DNA of 64,000 bases from Kiritimatiellota bacterium (GCA_026398415.1 JAPLSY010000074.1:1-64000), one strand, 5' to 3'; numbered from the stretch's first letter, positions 9,510 through 18,120 are shown. A program made the numbers and translations. Notes: generated from the letters alone by a model not told the origin.

Positions 9510-9560
9510 TTATTGACATTATTTGGTATTGGTTATATTGTTATAACCATTGGTCAATAA
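9510..9560. promoter_or_regulatory. Nested inverted repeats, likely GntR operator
   Basis: The inner perfect repeat GGTTATA (9531-9537) and TATAACC (9542-9548) has a 4-base spacer. An outer perfect 8-base repeat pairs TTATTGAC (9510-9517) with GTCAATAA (9553-9560). The inner one overlaps the predicted -10 box, the place where an autorepressor would bind. GntR/HutC-family sites are typically short A/T-centred palindromes with GT..AC ends, which fits. Confidence 0.65.
9513..9541 (+). promoter_or_regulatory. Sigma70-type promoter of the GntR-headed cluster
   Basis: A perfect -35 TTGACA (9513-9518) is followed after 17 bases by TATTGT (9536-9541) as -10. It lies about 60 bases before the GntR start, in the only clearly A/T-rich stretch of this region. 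Confidence 0.6.
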
Positions 9561-9602
9561 CAGCGTCGTTTTTGGCAAAATAAAGACAGCCGACTTTGTT
9601 CC

Positions 9603-10373
9603 ATGCGCATGCCGATTACAGCCTATAACCAGATGGCGCAAACCCTGCGGGAACTGATTCTTTCCGCGACCTGGAAACCCGGCGCGCAGTTGCCGACCGA
9701 GCGGGCACTGTGCGATCGCTTTGCCGTATCCCGGATTACCGTGCGCCGGGCATTGCAGATCCTGGAGGAGGAAGCCCTGGTACTCCGCTACCAGGGCCGG
9801 GGGACCTTTGTCAATGCGCAGCCGGTTCGCAAAATTCCAATCGTTAACGGCAATTTTTCAGCCAGTGTTCTCCGGCATGCACCGGACCTGAAAAGATCGG
9901 TCCGGACAACGCAGTGGCAGACAGCGACAAAGGAATGGGCCCGCGCGCTCGGCATCGCGGTTGGCGCCCGCGTGCTGTTTGTCCGGCGTTTGGACATCCT
10001 GCGCCGCCAGCCGATTGCCATGGATGAAGTCGTGCTGGTAGGCCGCTATGCCGAAGGGCTGTCAAAGCGGGATTTTCAGGTCATGCCATTTGAGGAACGC
10101 TGGCAGGCGCGCCAGCGGCTGGTGTTGGATTATGAAACCCAGGTCATCGAAGCCTTGCCGGCCGCGAAGCCCGTGACGACCTGGTTGCAAGTGCCGCCGG
10201 GATATGCCCTGCTCAAGGAAACCAACGTGGCGACCCTGCGGGACGGCCAGGCGGCGGGACTCTTTATCAGTTATTATCGCCATGAGTATTATCAGTTCCA
10301 TTCCATCGCGCGAATGCGCGATCAATCGCTAAACATCGGTGAAACAAACAATAAAAGGAGGAAGACGCCATGA
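9603..10373 (+). CDS. GntR-family (HutC subfamily) transcriptional regulator
   Basis: The 256-residue protein has an N-terminal winged helix (residues 10-75: LPTERALCDRFAVSRITVRRA, then the wing RYQGRGTFV). A UTRA ligand-binding domain follows (about 90-245). HutC members usually repress catabolic operons and are released by a pathway metabolite. The gene heads the cluster, and its promoter holds a palindrome that could be its own operator. Its TGA overlaps the ATG of the aminotransferase (ATGA at 10370-10373), so the two are translationally coupled. The start is ATG 9603 or ATG 9609; neither has a clear ribosome site. The effector is unknown. Confidence 0.88.
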   Translation: MRMPITAYNQMAQTLRELILSATWKPGAQLPTERALCDRFAVSRITVRRALQILEEEALVLRYQGRGTFVNAQPVRKIPIVNGNFSASVLRHAPDLKRSVRTTQWQTATKEWARALGIAVGARVLFVRRLDILRRQPIAMDEVVLVGRYAEGLSKRDFQVMPFEERWQARQRLVLDYETQVIEALPAAKPVTTWLQVPPGYALLKETNVATLRDGQAAGLFISYYRHEYYQFHSIARMRDQSLNIGETNNKRRKTP

Positions 10374-11698
10374 CCCAACTGGCCATTGACGGAGGGCAAC
10401 CGGAGTTGCAGCGGACCGATTACAAAGATTGGCCCATTATCACCCGGGATGATCGGCGCCTGATCAAGCAGGTGCTCGACAGCGGCATCGTGGCCGGCGC
10501 TACCGCGCCGCAGGTCAAAGCCCTGGAAACGGAATGGGCGGCCTATGCGGGCGCCAAGTACTGCCTGACCACCTGCAGTGGCACGGCGGCATTGCACATG
10601 GCCCTGGCGGCCTGCGGCGTGGGACCGGGTGACGAAGTTATTACGGCGGCATTCACTTTCCTGGCCTCCGCCTCGTGCGCCATCCACCAGAACGCCATTC
10701 CGGTTTTCGTGGATATTGACCCCCGGACTTATTGCATGGACCCGGTAAAGCTGGAAGCGGCCATCACGGAACGCACCAAGGTCATTATCCCGGTGGATAT
10801 CCAAGGCATGCCGTCTGATAAGGAACCGATCATGCAGATTGCCAGGAAACACAAGTTGTTCGTAATCGAGGACTCCTGCCAGGCGCATGGTGCAATGTAT
10901 AAAGGCAAGCATGTCGGCACATTTGGCGACATCGGTTGCTTCAGCCTGAACAACCTCAAGAACCTGTGCGGCGGCGAAGGTGGCCTGTTTGTCACCAACG
11001 ACGAGAACCTCATGAAAAAATCCGCCCTGGTTCGCTGTTTCGGCGACGAAGTGGATGAAGCCAGTCATCGCCGCAAATACAACGCGTCCATCCTGGGTTA
11101 CATGTATCGCAATCAGGAATTGCCGGCCGCCCTGGCACGCGGCCAATTGATGCACCTTGACAAAAACAACAAGGCCCGCATCGCCAACGCCAATTACCTG
11201 ACCAGGGAATTGAAAAAAATTCCGGGCGTGATTCCGCCGTATTGCCCGCCGGACTGCAAGCACGTGTACTTCATGTACAACATCCGGTTTGACCCCAAGG
11301 CAGCGGGCGTGGATTGCGAGCCGCGCCGGTTCCGGATCGCCGTCGAAAAAGCCCTTTACAAGGAAGGTATGCTTGTCGGCCAGTGGCAGACCATGCCCGT
11401 ACCGGCCCAGGACCTGTTCCAAAGCAAGCTGGGCTATGGCGCCACGGGATATCCCTGGAGCGTCAACGAGGCCAAGGGCATCAAGTACAATTATGATGTG
11501 AGCCAATACCCGGTGGCTAAAAACCTGTGCGACACATATAGCGTTGTGCATGGGATCCATCCGCCCAATCGCAAGCCGCTGATGCAAAAGATCGTGAGCA
11601 CCTTCCAGAAGGTGTTCAGCAACCTGGATGCGGTCATGGCCCATGCCGATGATGTCATCTATCCCGGCTTCGATGGCAAGCTGTATGGCTCGGGCTGA
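10370..11698 (+). CDS. DegT/DnrJ/EryC1/StrS aminotransferase
   Basis: The 442-residue PLP enzyme belongs to the sugar and cyclitol aminotransferase family. The N-terminal LAIDGGQPE is typical of the scyllo-inosose/AHBA-synthase branch. SGTAALHMAL (70-79) would bind phosphate, IEDSCQAHGA (166-175) holds the Asp for the pyridine nitrogen, and Lys197 in FSLNNLKNLCGGEGG is the Schiff-base lysine. It should therefore be a true transaminase acting on a keto sugar or keto cyclitol. A strong ribosome site (AGGAGG, about 10 bases upstream) and the 4-base overlap with the regulator gene fix the start. Place in a pathway with the dehydrogenases downstream is inferred. Confidence 0.85.
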   Translation: MTQLAIDGGQPELQRTDYKDWPIITRDDRRLIKQVLDSGIVAGATAPQVKALETEWAAYAGAKYCLTTCSGTAALHMALAACGVGPGDEVITAAFTFLASASCAIHQNAIPVFVDIDPRTYCMDPVKLEAAITERTKVIIPVDIQGMPSDKEPIMQIARKHKLFVIEDSCQAHGAMYKGKHVGTFGDIGCFSLNNLKNLCGGEGGLFVTNDENLMKKSALVRCFGDEVDEASHRRKYNASILGYMYRNQELPAALARGQLMHLDKNNKARIANANYLTRELKKIPGVIPPYCPPDCKHVYFMYNIRFDPKAAGVDCEPRRFRIAVEKALYKEGMLVGQWQTMPVPAQDLFQSKLGYGATGYPWSVNEAKGIKYNYDVSQYPVAKNLCDTYSVVHGIHPPNRKPLMQKIVSTFQKVFSNLDAVMAHADDVIYPGFDGKLYGSG

Positions 11699-11727
11699 TC
11701 GCTAGAATATAGGCTCTAGGCTGCGGA

Positions 11728-11836
11728 CTGGATTCCCGACTCGTGCTTCGTAGCGAAGGCTTACTTCGCAGAGTAGCATCGGGTCGGGAATGACAAACAA
11801 TACGATCCATTCTGTCATTCCCGCGAAAGCGGGAAT
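11728..11836. repeat. Intergenic palindromic repeats
   Basis: Two related elements lie here. GGATTCCCGAC and GTCGGGAATGACA (to 11795) flank a short GTAGCGAAGG-type insert. ATTCCCGC-GAAA-GCGGGAAT (11817-11836) is a perfect 8-base stem with a GNRA-like loop. Both sit between the aminotransferase and the dehydrogenase genes. Either could trim or stabilise the mRNA; there is no T run for a classical terminator. Confidence 0.75.
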
Positions 11837-11880
11837 CCAGTTCATACGTTAGCATTCGTAACATCACAAAAAGGAAAACC

Positions 11881-12918
11881 ATGAAAAGCAAAGGACTGTT
11901 CGGCAAAAAAGGATTGCAGATTGAGGAACGTCAGCAGGACATTGGCGTACCGGGTCCAAATCATGTGATCGTCAAGGTCCGGGCTTGCGGGGTCTGCGGA
12001 ACCGACATTAACTTTGTCCGCGACTGGCCGGATCAGCCCATGGCCCTCGGCCACGAAATCGCCGGTGAAGTGGTGGAAATCGGGAAGGAAGTCACCAATG
12101 TCAAACCCGGGGACCGGGTAATCGTGGAAGATTGCTCGATGTGCGGAGTCTGCGAGGACTGCCAGAGCGGCCATCCCGAGTTCTGCCGGAATATGTTCAA
12201 CCTGGAAAACCAGCCCGGCATGGGCCAGTACCTGTGCGTGCGCTATAACCTGCTTAACCGCTTTGAGGACCTGGACTATAAAATAGCCAGCCTGACAGAA
12301 CCACTGGCCGTTGCCCTGACTTCCGTGCTGATTGCGGATATTCCGCTGGGCGGGTCCGTGGTTGTATTGGGCAACGGACCATTGGGCCTGATGGCGGCGC
12401 GCCTGGCCAAACTGCGGGGCGCGGGATTTGTCGGTATTACAGGATTGACGGCCGATTTACCCATGGAAAAAGCCCGCTTTGCGCTGGCTCGCGAGTTCGG
12501 TTGCGACCTGACCATCGAGACCCGCAAGCAATCGGTGGAAGATGTGATCAAAAAAAGATTTCCCAACGGTGTGGACCGGATCATTGTCAGTTCGCCGCCG
12601 CACAGCATGCTGGATGCGTTTAAGATCATCCGCTTTGGTGGCGTCATCACTTTCTTCGGCCTCCATTTCGGCGGCAAAAACAAGATTGAAGTGGATGTCA
12701 ACGACCTGATCTTCCGCAAGATTACCATGCGCCCGGCATTCGCAGAACCGGCCATCAATTTCCCCGTCGCCCTGCGCCTGCTGAAGGACGGGCTGGTGGA
12801 TGGGAAAAAACTCGTCACACACACATTCGGTTTTGAAAACGCCAAGGCCATGCTCTCAGGCATCGTCAACGGGGATCAGCCCGCGATCAAGGCGGTCATG
12901 TTGCCGCATGGATCCTGA
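11881..12918 (+). CDS. Zinc-dependent alcohol/polyol dehydrogenase (MDR family)
   Basis: The 345-residue medium-chain dehydrogenase has catalytic-zinc residues Cys39 (GVCGTD) and His58-Glu59 (GHEIAGEV). The structural zinc site is C88-x2-C91-x2-C94-x7-C102. A Rossmann segment VVVLGNGPLGLMAARLAK lies at about 159-176. Members oxidise sugars, polyols or cyclitols with NAD(P). With the aminotransferase before it and the SDR after it, it probably acts on the same small polyhydroxylated substrate, which I cannot name. The ribosome site AAAGGAAAA lies just before the ATG. Confidence 0.85.
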   Translation: MKSKGLFGKKGLQIEERQQDIGVPGPNHVIVKVRACGVCGTDINFVRDWPDQPMALGHEIAGEVVEIGKEVTNVKPGDRVIVEDCSMCGVCEDCQSGHPEFCRNMFNLENQPGMGQYLCVRYNLLNRFEDLDYKIASLTEPLAVALTSVLIADIPLGGSVVVLGNGPLGLMAARLAKLRGAGFVGITGLTADLPMEKARFALAREFGCDLTIETRKQSVEDVIKKRFPNGVDRIIVSSPPHSMLDAFKIIRFGGVITFFGLHFGGKNKIEVDVNDLIFRKITMRPAFAEPAINFPVALRLLKDGLVDGKKLVTHTFGFENAKAMLSGIVNGDQPAIKAVMLPHGS

Positions 12919-12954
12919 ACAACCCGCAGATAATTATTGAATAAGGAGCCGAAC

Positions 12955-13746
12955 ATGAGCACGATTCTGCAACGATTTTCATTGGCCGGCAAAACGGCAC
13001 TGATCACAGGTGGCGCCGGCCTGTATGGCCGGCAGATCGTAAATGCCCTGGCCGAGGCCGGCGCGCGGACGATTATGGCTTCCCGCAATTTGGAAGCCCT
13101 GCAACAGGTGGCGACCGAACTGACGGGCAAGGGCTACGACGTCAGCGCGCTGGCTTTTGACCAGGGCGACGAACAGTCCATCCTGGCCCTGCGCGACACG
13201 GTGCTTCAGCGCTTTGGTCCCGTGGATGTGCTGGTCAATAACGCGGTATTGCGCCCCATGAAAAAGGGATATCAGGACGAGGCCGCCACCTTTGCTGAAA
13301 GCATGCGCGTCAACGCGACCGGGCTATTCATCATTACCCGGGCGTTTGGCGACCTGATGGTCGCCAAGAAAATCAGCGGCTCGATCATCAATATCGGTTC
13401 CATCCAGGGCATGATTGGCACAGACCCGACGATTTATCGCGGCACCACCATGAGCGGCTGGTATCCGGACTATTTTTTTCACAAGGGCGGGATGATTAAT
13501 TTTACCCGATTTATCGCGAGCTATTATGGGGCCTACGGCATTCGATGCAATTGCATAGGCCCGGGCGGGTTTAAGACGGACAAGATGCCGGAAGCCTTTG
13601 TGCGCCAATATAGCGACCGCACGTTCCTGGGGCGGCTGGCCAATGACACGGATTTAATGGGCATTATTGTCTTCCTTGGAGCGGACGCCTCCTGCTATAT
13701 TACCGGCGCCAATATTCCCGTGGATGGCGGATACACGGCGAAATAG
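12955..13746 (+). CDS. Short-chain dehydrogenase/reductase
   Basis: The classical SDR of 263 residues has the cofactor motif TGGAGLYG (about 18-25), the NNAV motif after beta-4, a Ser in the NIGSIQG strand, and the catalytic Tyr-x3-Lys in DYFFHKGG. The C-terminal GANIPVDGGYTAK is typical. A TTG at 12937 is in frame, but AAGGAG (12942-12947) lies inside that extension and is the ribosome site for ATG 12955, so I use 12955. It probably oxidises or reduces a hydroxyl of the cluster's substrate. The exact reaction is unknown. Confidence 0.85.
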   Translation: MSTILQRFSLAGKTALITGGAGLYGRQIVNALAEAGARTIMASRNLEALQQVATELTGKGYDVSALAFDQGDEQSILALRDTVLQRFGPVDVLVNNAVLRPMKKGYQDEAATFAESMRVNATGLFIITRAFGDLMVAKKISGSIINIGSIQGMIGTDPTIYRGTTMSGWYPDYFFHKGGMINFTRFIASYYGAYGIRCNCIGPGGFKTDKMPEAFVRQYSDRTFLGRLANDTDLMGIIVFLGADASCYITGANIPVDGGYTAK

Positions 13747-13826
13747 AGCGATCGGCAAGAAAATATCGAGCGACACACGCCAAGCAACAGCATCTAATCA
13801 ACGATTAATTCAAAGGTACAACGCAA

Positions 13827-14762
13827 ATGTCAAAGAAAAACCTTTTAGCGAAATACGACTTCTCGGGCGTCTGGTCAGCGGCGCCGACGCCTTTCACGGC
13901 ATCCATGGAAATTGACGAAGGATCCGTGCGGCGCATGGTGGAACACCATATTCGTCTTGGCGTTAAAGGCCTCTTCCTGGCAGGCACAAACGGAGAAGGC
14001 CCCTGGCTGACCAACTGTCAGCGCCGTCAATTGATTCACAGTGTCATTCGCGCCAACCGCCAACGGATGCCTATTGCCGTTCAGGTTACCGATAATTCGG
14101 CCGCGCGCGTATTGGATAATATCCATGAAGCCAGGGAAGAAGGCGCCACGATCGCCGTGGTGGCCCAGCCGTACTTTTTCTTTAATGCAACCCCGGCCAC
14201 CCTGTTGACTTATTATCAAACAATTATCCGGCACAGTTCTCTACCGGTGGGTTTTTACGACCGGGGTCGACATAGCCCCGTCTTCGTTCCCGAGTCAATC
14301 CTGCCGACCATCTACGCAGAGCCGAACCTGGTTATCATTAAAGACAGCTCCTGTGACCCCGTCCGGATGAAGGTCGCCCTGGCGGCCCGGCAAAAAAAGC
14401 CCACCTTGAAATTGTTCGATGGGGACGAGTTTCATGCCGTTCCATATTTGAAAGCCGGCTATGACGGTTTGCTGCTGGGGGGTGGTGTCTTCAATGGTTA
14501 TATCGCCCGCCAGATGATCGAGGCGTTTGCCCGCGGCGAGGATGCCAAGGCCGAGCGCCTCCAGCTGCGTATGAACCGGATGATGTGGGCCGTATACGGA
14601 GGGAAAAAAATCGCGTGCTGGCTCTCCGGCGAAAAGAAACTGCTGGTGGATATGGGTATCTTCCGCACCTGGAAAAATTATCCCGCCTATCCGCTGACGT
14701 CGTCCTGTCAGAAAGCCATCCGGCGTATACTCAAATCCGATCGCCAGTACCTGTTTCCTTGA
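13827..14762 (+). CDS. Dihydrodipicolinate synthase-family aldolase/lyase
   Basis: This TIM-barrel class I lyase has 311 residues. It shows the pyruvate-carboxylate-binding GTNGEG (53-58), Tyr144 in GFYDRG and the Schiff-base Lys172 in IIKDSS. Members cleave or form 2-keto-3-deoxy acids, N-acetylneuraminate or related compounds by a Schiff base with pyruvate. It is unlikely to be DapA itself, since the setting is a GntR-controlled sugar-type cluster. It resembles the members found with sugar-acid pathways. Substrate is inferred only to the level of a 2-keto acid. Confidence 0.82.
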   Translation: MSKKNLLAKYDFSGVWSAAPTPFTASMEIDEGSVRRMVEHHIRLGVKGLFLAGTNGEGPWLTNCQRRQLIHSVIRANRQRMPIAVQVTDNSAARVLDNIHEAREEGATIAVVAQPYFFFNATPATLLTYYQTIIRHSSLPVGFYDRGRHSPVFVPESILPTIYAEPNLVIIKDSSCDPVRMKVALAARQKKPTLKLFDGDEFHAVPYLKAGYDGLLLGGGVFNGYIARQMIEAFARGEDAKAERLQLRMNRMMWAVYGGKKIACWLSGEKKLLVDMGIFRTWKNYPAYPLTSSCQKAIRRILKSDRQYLFP

Positions 14763-14794
14763 CAAGGCCGGCACTAATCAACCGGGAGCGTTTT

Positions 14795-15259
14795 ATGCCC
14801 AAGCAAACCATGACACGCAAAGCGTCCGACAATGTATATCTGCACAAGGATTTTCACGGCGCCTTGAGCAACGGGATTGAATATATCCACGAGAAATATG
14901 GCGCCGAGGCGGTCCGCGACTATCTCCGGCAATTTGCCGGCACGTATTATGCACCGCTAAAAGAAGACCTGATTCGCCGCGGATTGATCGCCTTGAAAGA
15001 GCACTACGATAAAATTTTCAAGGCGGAGGGCGGCAAGGTGCGCTTTACGCTATCCGATTGCGAATTACAGATTGAGGTGGAAACTAACCCCGCGGTTCAG
15101 CATCTGCGCGCCCAGAAAATCCCCGTGGCCAGATTGTTTTCCGAAACGATCCGGACAGTCGGCGAGGAGCTTTGCGCAGGGACGCCGTTTGCCGTCGAAC
15201 TGCTGGCTTATGACGAAGCCAGCGGCCGATATGCCCAGCGGTTTTATCGCAAAGCTTGA
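14795..15259 (+). CDS. Conserved hypothetical protein, possibly ATC-hydrolase-like
   Basis: The 154-residue soluble protein starts at ATG 14795 after GGGAG. Longer in-frame extensions upstream would overlap the lyase gene and are unlikely. The N-terminal half (YLHKDFHGALSNGIEYIHEKYG) is helical and the C-terminal half is an alpha/beta region. It resembles in size and layout the next gene's product and may be a divergent paralogue. A relation to L-2-amino-thiazoline-4-carboxylate hydrolase-like proteins is only a suggestion. It is placed 22 bases before that gene, so the two are probably expressed together and may interact. Confidence 0.5.
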   Translation: MPKQTMTRKASDNVYLHKDFHGALSNGIEYIHEKYGAEAVRDYLRQFAGTYYAPLKEDLIRRGLIALKEHYDKIFKAEGGKVRFTLSDCELQIEVETNPAVQHLRAQKIPVARLFSETIRTVGEELCAGTPFAVELLAYDEASGRYAQRFYRKA

Positions 15260-15280
15260 CGTTTATAGAAGGAAAAGGCC

Positions 15281-15718
15281 ATGATCTCTTGCACCGAATT
15301 TATCCCCGCATATAGCGAATTGTTCAAGTTCCTGGAAGCCAAAGACGGACCTAAGGCCGTGCTTGATTTTTGGAATTATTTATCCGATCGTTTTTTGAAC
15401 AACCTGCGGGACTTGGTAACGGCCAACGGCATTCGGGGTTGCTGGCTGTATTGGTCCAGGACCTTAAATGAGGAAGCGGCGGATTTTACCATGGAACTCG
15501 ACGAGGAGGCCGGCACGTTCCGCATCGTCATGACCCATTGCCCATCCAAAGGGCGGCTCATGGAATATAAGCACATCACGCCCTATCATGATTACTGCGG
15601 TCATTGCGACGTTTTATACCGCCGCGTTCTGGAGCCGATGGGTTATGAATATACAACCGATTTGTCCAAATGCGATCAAGCGAAATGCTCGGTAGTGATC
15701 AAACGGAAGGAGCAGTGA
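15281..15718 (+). CDS. Small Cys-rich conserved protein, ATC-hydrolase-like
   Basis: A 145-residue protein with a good ribosome site (AAGGAAAAGG). Its C-terminal half has YHDYCGHCDVLYRRVLEPMGYEY followed by SKCDQAKCSVVI. This Cys/Tyr arrangement recalls the L-2-amino-thiazoline-4-carboxylic acid hydrolase family of small proteins, whose general function is largely unknown. The CGHC pair could bind metal. Together with the preceding gene it forms a two-protein unit inside the metabolic cluster. The family call is tentative. Confidence 0.5.
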   Translation: MISCTEFIPAYSELFKFLEAKDGPKAVLDFWNYLSDRFLNNLRDLVTANGIRGCWLYWSRTLNEEAADFTMELDEEAGTFRIVMTHCPSKGRLMEYKHITPYHDYCGHCDVLYRRVLEPMGYEYTTDLSKCDQAKCSVVIKRKEQ

Positions 15719-15722
15719 AGCA

Positions 15723-15832
15723 CCCCGCGGCTTGTCGCGGGGCATCTTTGCGGAACCCTGCGACTTGTCCGGCGCAGTCTTGACGAAGACGGAAGCCAAG
15801 AATGCCATTCCTCCCTGTGGCAAGCCACAGGG
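15723..15832. repeat. Two strong hairpins with GTAGC-type repeat between genes
   Basis: CCCCGCG (15723-15729) pairs with CGCGGGG (15736-15742), five bases after the preceding stop. CCCTGTGG-CAAG-CCACAGGG (15813-15832) is a perfect 8-base stem. Between them is a CTTGTCCGGCGCAG..GACGAAGAC copy of the family seen at 16776. The first hairpin could act as a processing or termination site inside the operon; no T run follows it. The 198-base gap holds no gene. Confidence 0.7.
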
Positions 15833-15916
15833 CTTCCTGGCGAAGAAGGGTGATTTATATTTGCTGCGGATCGGTAACATTCGTTTAGTCAACCAACACA
15901 AAAAGGAAAGAGTGCC

Positions 15917-16735
15917 ATGAATCAACGCGGCGCCATGCGGCATAGTCGGGTCCTGACCAAGCTTCGTGCCGGTCAGGTGGCCATCACCTTCAAATCAAAC
16001 CTGGATTCCGCCCGGGCAGTGGAAATTGCCGCCATGGCGGGGTTTGACTGCGTTTGGACGTGCATGGAACATGTCCCCAACGATTTAGCCCTGATTGAAC
16101 GGCAGATTAACGCCGCCAAGATCTGGGATGTGGATGTCATGGTCCGGGTGGCCCGCGGCAGTTACAGCGACTATATTCGCCCGCTCGAACTGGACGCCGC
16201 CGGGATCATGGTGCCTCACATCATGAGCCTGGAGGATGCCCGTAACGTGGTGCGCATGACCCGCTTTCACCCCATCGGCCGCCGGCCGGTTGATGGCGGC
16301 AATGCCGATGGACAATACTGCGCCGTTGATTTTTGCGAGTATTTAAAACAGGCCAATGAACAGCGTTTCTTGTGCGTTCAAATCGAAGATCCGGAACCCT
16401 TGGCGGATCTGGATGCCATTGCCGCCCTGGATGGAATTGATATTATTTTCTTCGGGCCCGGTGATTTCAGTCACGGCATTGGCGCGCCTGGCGTATGGGA
16501 CCATCCCAAATTGACGGAAGCCCGCAAACGGGTTGCCGAGGTTGCTATCGCCCACGGGAAAGTGGCGGGAACCGTCGGAAATCCGGACAATGCGAAGGAT
16601 TTGATCGCCATGGGCTATCGCTTCATCAATATTGGCAGTGACGTGGTCTCCATGGGCGCCCATTGTTGTAAATTGATCGAAGCTGTTGGTAAAATTCCGG
16701 CGCCGAAAATTACCAGTCTCTACGGAAAAACATAA
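15917..16735 (+). CDS. HpcH/HpaI-type class II aldolase
   Basis: The 272-residue TIM-barrel enzyme matches 2-keto-3-deoxy-sugar-acid and 4-hydroxy-2-oxoheptanedioate aldolases. These cleave to pyruvate plus an aldehyde with a divalent metal. A catalytic Arg lies in VRVARGSYSD, and metal ligands are the Glu of QIEDPEP and the Asp of FFGPGDFS. AAAAAGGAAAG upstream is a good ribosome site. It is the last gene of the GntR-headed cluster and, with the DHDPS-like lyase, gives the cluster two separate pyruvate-type C-C lyases. The next gene is convergent. Confidence 0.82.
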   Translation: MNQRGAMRHSRVLTKLRAGQVAITFKSNLDSARAVEIAAMAGFDCVWTCMEHVPNDLALIERQINAAKIWDVDVMVRVARGSYSDYIRPLELDAAGIMVPHIMSLEDARNVVRMTRFHPIGRRPVDGGNADGQYCAVDFCEYLKQANEQRFLCVQIEDPEPLADLDAIAALDGIDIIFFGPGDFSHGIGAPGVWDHPKLTEARKRVAEVAIAHGKVAGTVGNPDNAKDLIAMGYRFINIGSDVVSMGAHCCKLIEAVGKIPAPKITSLYGKT

Positions 16736-16775
16736 AGAGGTCTTCTTTCGTGTCCTTTCGCGCTTGTCCCGGCGG

Positions 16776-16815
16776 CTTGTCCGGCATAGCTTTAGCGACG
16801 ACAAAAGCTTCTTGG
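16776..16815. repeat. GTAGC/GCGAAG palindromic repeat copy
   Basis: CTTGTCCGGCATAGCTTTAG is followed by CGACGAC and a second CTTCTTGGCGAAGAGG hairpin. It lies between the convergent HpaI aldolase and YfhO-like genes and is close to the copies at 15765 and 26163. Confidence 0.6.
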
Positions 16816-16837
16816 CGAAGAGGGGTGTTGCACGGGG

Positions 16838-18112
16838 CTAAGTAACTGGTCGTCTGCGCGACTTCACGATCAACGCAATCCCCGCGCCCAGGCAAATCAG
16901 GATGCCTGACCACTGCCAGATTAACTGCCTCAAAGACGGAGCGTATTTAAGCACGACTTCGTGCAGACCCGGCGACGGCACGAGGATCCCCTGGCAAATA
17001 AAATCTACGCGCCGCATTGGAACGGACTGCTGGTCAATAAAAGCGCGCCAATCGCGGTCGTATTTTTCCGATATTCTCAGGATGGCCGGCCGGTCGGCCG
17101 AAATCTTGAGTTTTATATGCCCCGGCCGGTATTCGGCCATTTGAACCTGGCCAACGATGCCGGTTCCCGTCGGTTCCGGCAATCCCTCGGCAGTTTCGGG
17201 GGCCACCAACGCCCTTTGAAAAGGAACAAAATCCGGCATGGCCATCTGCCGGAGCGCCTCGTCGTCTTCAGCTTTCTGCCATCCGGCAATCAGCACAAAC
17301 CGGGGGCCGGGCTTTTTCAAACGCAGGATGACATGCTGTCCCGGCGTCTTGGTCGTAGCCGGAATAACCGTTACGCCCATTTCCGCCGGCGCCACATTGT
17401 AGGCATAAACAATATCAAACGCATCCTTCATGATCGGGTCGTTTTGGATTTGCCCCAAAACCTGGGCGGGCGCCAGAACATAACCAACCGCCGATAACTG
17501 CCAGTAACGGAGCGCATGCCCGCCGACGGCATCCATGTAGCGCTTATATTCAACCGGCATACGCGGCATCTGGGTCACATTCATGGCAAGAATGCGATAA
17601 TAAGGAAAAACATAGGTCAACCAGAAATTATAGAATCCGTCCTGCGAAACCAGGGCCACGCGGTGTTCCGGCATATCGGACTTTAAAATCCGGATCACGT
17701 CGTTTTCCTCCAACACCGACATCGGCATGGTTTTGATATAATGGCGCGAAAGCCAGAAGGCGTCGCCCGCAACGATCAGGACCAGCGCCCAAGCACAAAC
17801 CCGACCTGCGGCCCCGGCTCGCCAGCGAGGCAATGTAAGAATCCAGAGGCACACACCTGCGCCCATAGTCATGAGCGCCACATGCCAAAGGGCAACGGTC
17901 TTGTTGGCGACAATGGTCGCGGCATATTGCCCCCACCCCGTGGCACTCATCCGGGCCGTGTCCTCGCCGGATGTACCTGTTTGCATCAAGGCCCAGACGG
18001 CCAGGATTCCACCCAGAACGAAAACACCGGCGACAAAATTTCTAATCCACACCGGGGCCAAAGTGATGTCAGGCGGAACGGACTTGGCCTCAGATTGTTT
18101 ATGTTGTTTCAT
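16838..18112 (-). CDS. YfhO-like membrane protein, C-terminal part of a split gene
   Basis: This 424-residue protein has three or four membrane segments in residues 25-130, a long soluble region (130-390) and a final membrane segment. The C-terminal region (NRPAILRISEKYDRDWRAFI-like) matches the end of YfhO/GT-C-related proteins. In them the conserved phrase on a sudden 'bleeding' of a Trp-Arg motif (DRDWRA) precedes the last helix. The preceding gene ends exactly where this one should continue, so the two look like halves of one protein of about 880 residues. The ATG at 18112 has no ribosome site nearby. YfhO-like proteins are thought to glycosylate wall polymers or lipids. Confidence 0.65.
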   Translation of the reverse strand: MKQHKQSEAKSVPPDITLAPVWIRNFVAGVFVLGGILAVWALMQTGTSGEDTARMSATGWGQYAATIVANKTVALWHVALMTMGAGVCLWILTLPRWRAGAAGRVCAWALVLIVAGDAFWLSRHYIKTMPMSVLEENDVIRILKSDMPEHRVALVSQDGFYNFWLTYVFPYYRILAMNVTQMPRMPVEYKRYMDAVGGHALRYWQLSAVGYVLAPAQVLGQIQNDPIMKDAFDIVYAYNVAPAEMGVTVIPATTKTPGQHVILRLKKPGPRFVLIAGWQKAEDDEALRQMAMPDFVPFQRALVAPETAEGLPEPTGTGIVGQVQMAEYRPGHIKLKISADRPAILRISEKYDRDWRAFIDQQSVPMRRVDFICQGILVPSPGLHEVVLKYAPSLRQLIWQWSGILICLGAGIALIVKSRRRPVT

Positions 18113-18120
18113 ATAAATTA

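Noticed and set aside
10322..11644. 440-codon open frame on the minus strand opposite the DegT aminotransferase
   Set aside because: It is an antisense shadow of a GC-rich gene: no recognisable domain, no ribosome site, and the plus strand carries a complete PLP enzyme.
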